From: Lachnospira sp. UBA4285 | GTDB lineage: Bacteria > Bacillota > Clostridia > Lachnospirales > Lachnospiraceae | Direction: 5' to 3' | Assembly: GCA_002394965.1 (NCBI GenBank) | Contig: DGVL01000090.1 | Location: 709 to 17,190 of the forward strand | DNA: 16,482 nt | Part shown: piece by piece, positions 16,237-16,482 of the stretch | How the letters are laid out: each line of letters starts with the position of its first letter | How positions within the stretch are numbered: the stretch's first letter is position 1 | The notes under the pieces: generated by a model | The model's database searches: none | What the model saw: the letters and a program-made list of their open reading frames with translations, nothing else | What the model was told of the DNA's origin: nothing | Position numbers and translations under genes: made by a program

Positions 16237-16277
16237 CGGAGGAGACCTGGAAGCAAGGCCTTCTCCGATTCTTTCTG
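16237..16277 (+). terminator. Probable intrinsic terminator or leader hairpin before prfC
   Basis: CGGAGGAGACCT (16237-16248) pairs with AGGCCTTCTCCG (16256-16267) with one G-U pair and one A-C mismatch around a 7-nt loop. ATTCTTTCT follows, a broken T-run. It would end the 88-residue gene's transcript weakly. It could instead be in the leader of prfC, since a TATACT lies at 16224-16229 without a good -35 box. Confidence 0.5.
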
Positions 16278-16296
16278 CCATGGATTAGGAGAGACT

Positions 16297-16482
16297 ATGC
16301 CCGATTATACTGAGGAGATACGGAAGAGAAGAACATTTGCCATTATCTCGCACCCGGACGCCGGTAAGACCACACTGACGGAAAAGTTCCTGCTGTACGG
16401 CGGAGCGATCAACCTGGCCGGATCGGTCAAGGGGCGCAAGACGGCCCGGCACGCTGTATCCGACTGGATGGAGATCGAGAAG
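16297..16482 (+). CDS. prfC: Peptide chain release factor 3 (3' end missing)
   Basis: RF3 is the translational GTPase that removes RF1 or RF2 from the ribosome after peptide release. Only the first 62 codons are in the window. FAIISHPDAGKTTLTEKFLL is the G1 loop region, with Lys24. FLLYGGAINLAGSVKGRK and ARHAVSDWMEIEK are the strongly conserved switch I region, characteristic of RF3 rather than EF-G or LepA. AGGAGAG (16287-16293) precedes the ATG closely. The frame is open to the window edge. Whether it is transcribed with the 88-residue gene depends on how well the hairpin at 16237 terminates. Confidence 0.95.
   Translation, partial: MPDYTEEIRKRRTFAIISHPDAGKTTLTEKFLLYGGAINLAGSVKGRKTARHAVSDWMEIEK

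Noticed and set aside
1..16482. CRISPR array, tRNA or rRNA gene, insertion sequence, defence island or phage genes
   Set aside because: I saw no regularly spaced direct repeats, cloverleaf-like sequence, transposase or integrase motifs, or terminal inverted repeats; nearly all of the window is conserved housekeeping coding sequence.

Overview
The window is a 16.5 kb stretch of conserved housekeeping chromosome, with every gene on the + strand. The organism is most likely a GC-rich member of the Lachnospiraceae (Clostridia). This rests on clostridial-type protein sequences, strong Shine-Dalgarno sites, an AddAB-type rather than RecBCD-type repair nuclease, a class 1B dihydroorotate dehydrogenase, and the pyrD-pyrE-small membrane protein-aminopeptidase order that I associate with that family. 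The family assignment is inference; no database was searched. No mobile element, CRISPR array, rRNA, tRNA or sign of recent transfer was seen.

Layout: (1) 1-3910 is the tail of a pyrimidine operon: the 3' part of pyrD, then pyrE, then a three-helix membrane protein (DUF6142-like) and a large M29-like aminopeptidase, with gaps of 42, 2 and 3 nt. (2) A consensus sigma-A promoter (3931-3959) starts a compact purine module, purE-purM-purN-purD (3984-7422), followed 20 nt later by a histidyl-tRNA synthetase (7443-8693). A clear intrinsic terminator (8727-8772) ends this unit. (3) addB and addA (8813-15866) overlap by 20 nt and encode the two subunits of the double-strand-break-resecting helicase-nuclease. 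(4) A near-consensus promoter overlapping the end of addA drives a short leader and an unrecognised 88-residue acidic/basic protein (15945-16211). A hairpin follows, and then the first 62 codons of prfC (release factor 3), which runs off the window.

How the genes work together: PyrD and PyrE make orotate and convert it to OMP. PurD, PurN, PurM and PurE catalyse steps 2, 3, 5 and 6 of IMP synthesis; purF, purL, purC, purB, purH and purK are not here and must lie elsewhere if the pathway is complete. AddA and AddB form one complex. Nucleotide supply, histidine charging, DNA repair and translation termination are simply neighbours.

I did not find a convincing undescribed system. The items most worth a second look are the 88-residue protein with its own strong promoter and structured leader, the roughly 270-300-residue N-terminal extension on the M29-like peptidase, and the HisRS with an archaeal/eukaryote-like motif 2 and a short C-terminal domain.
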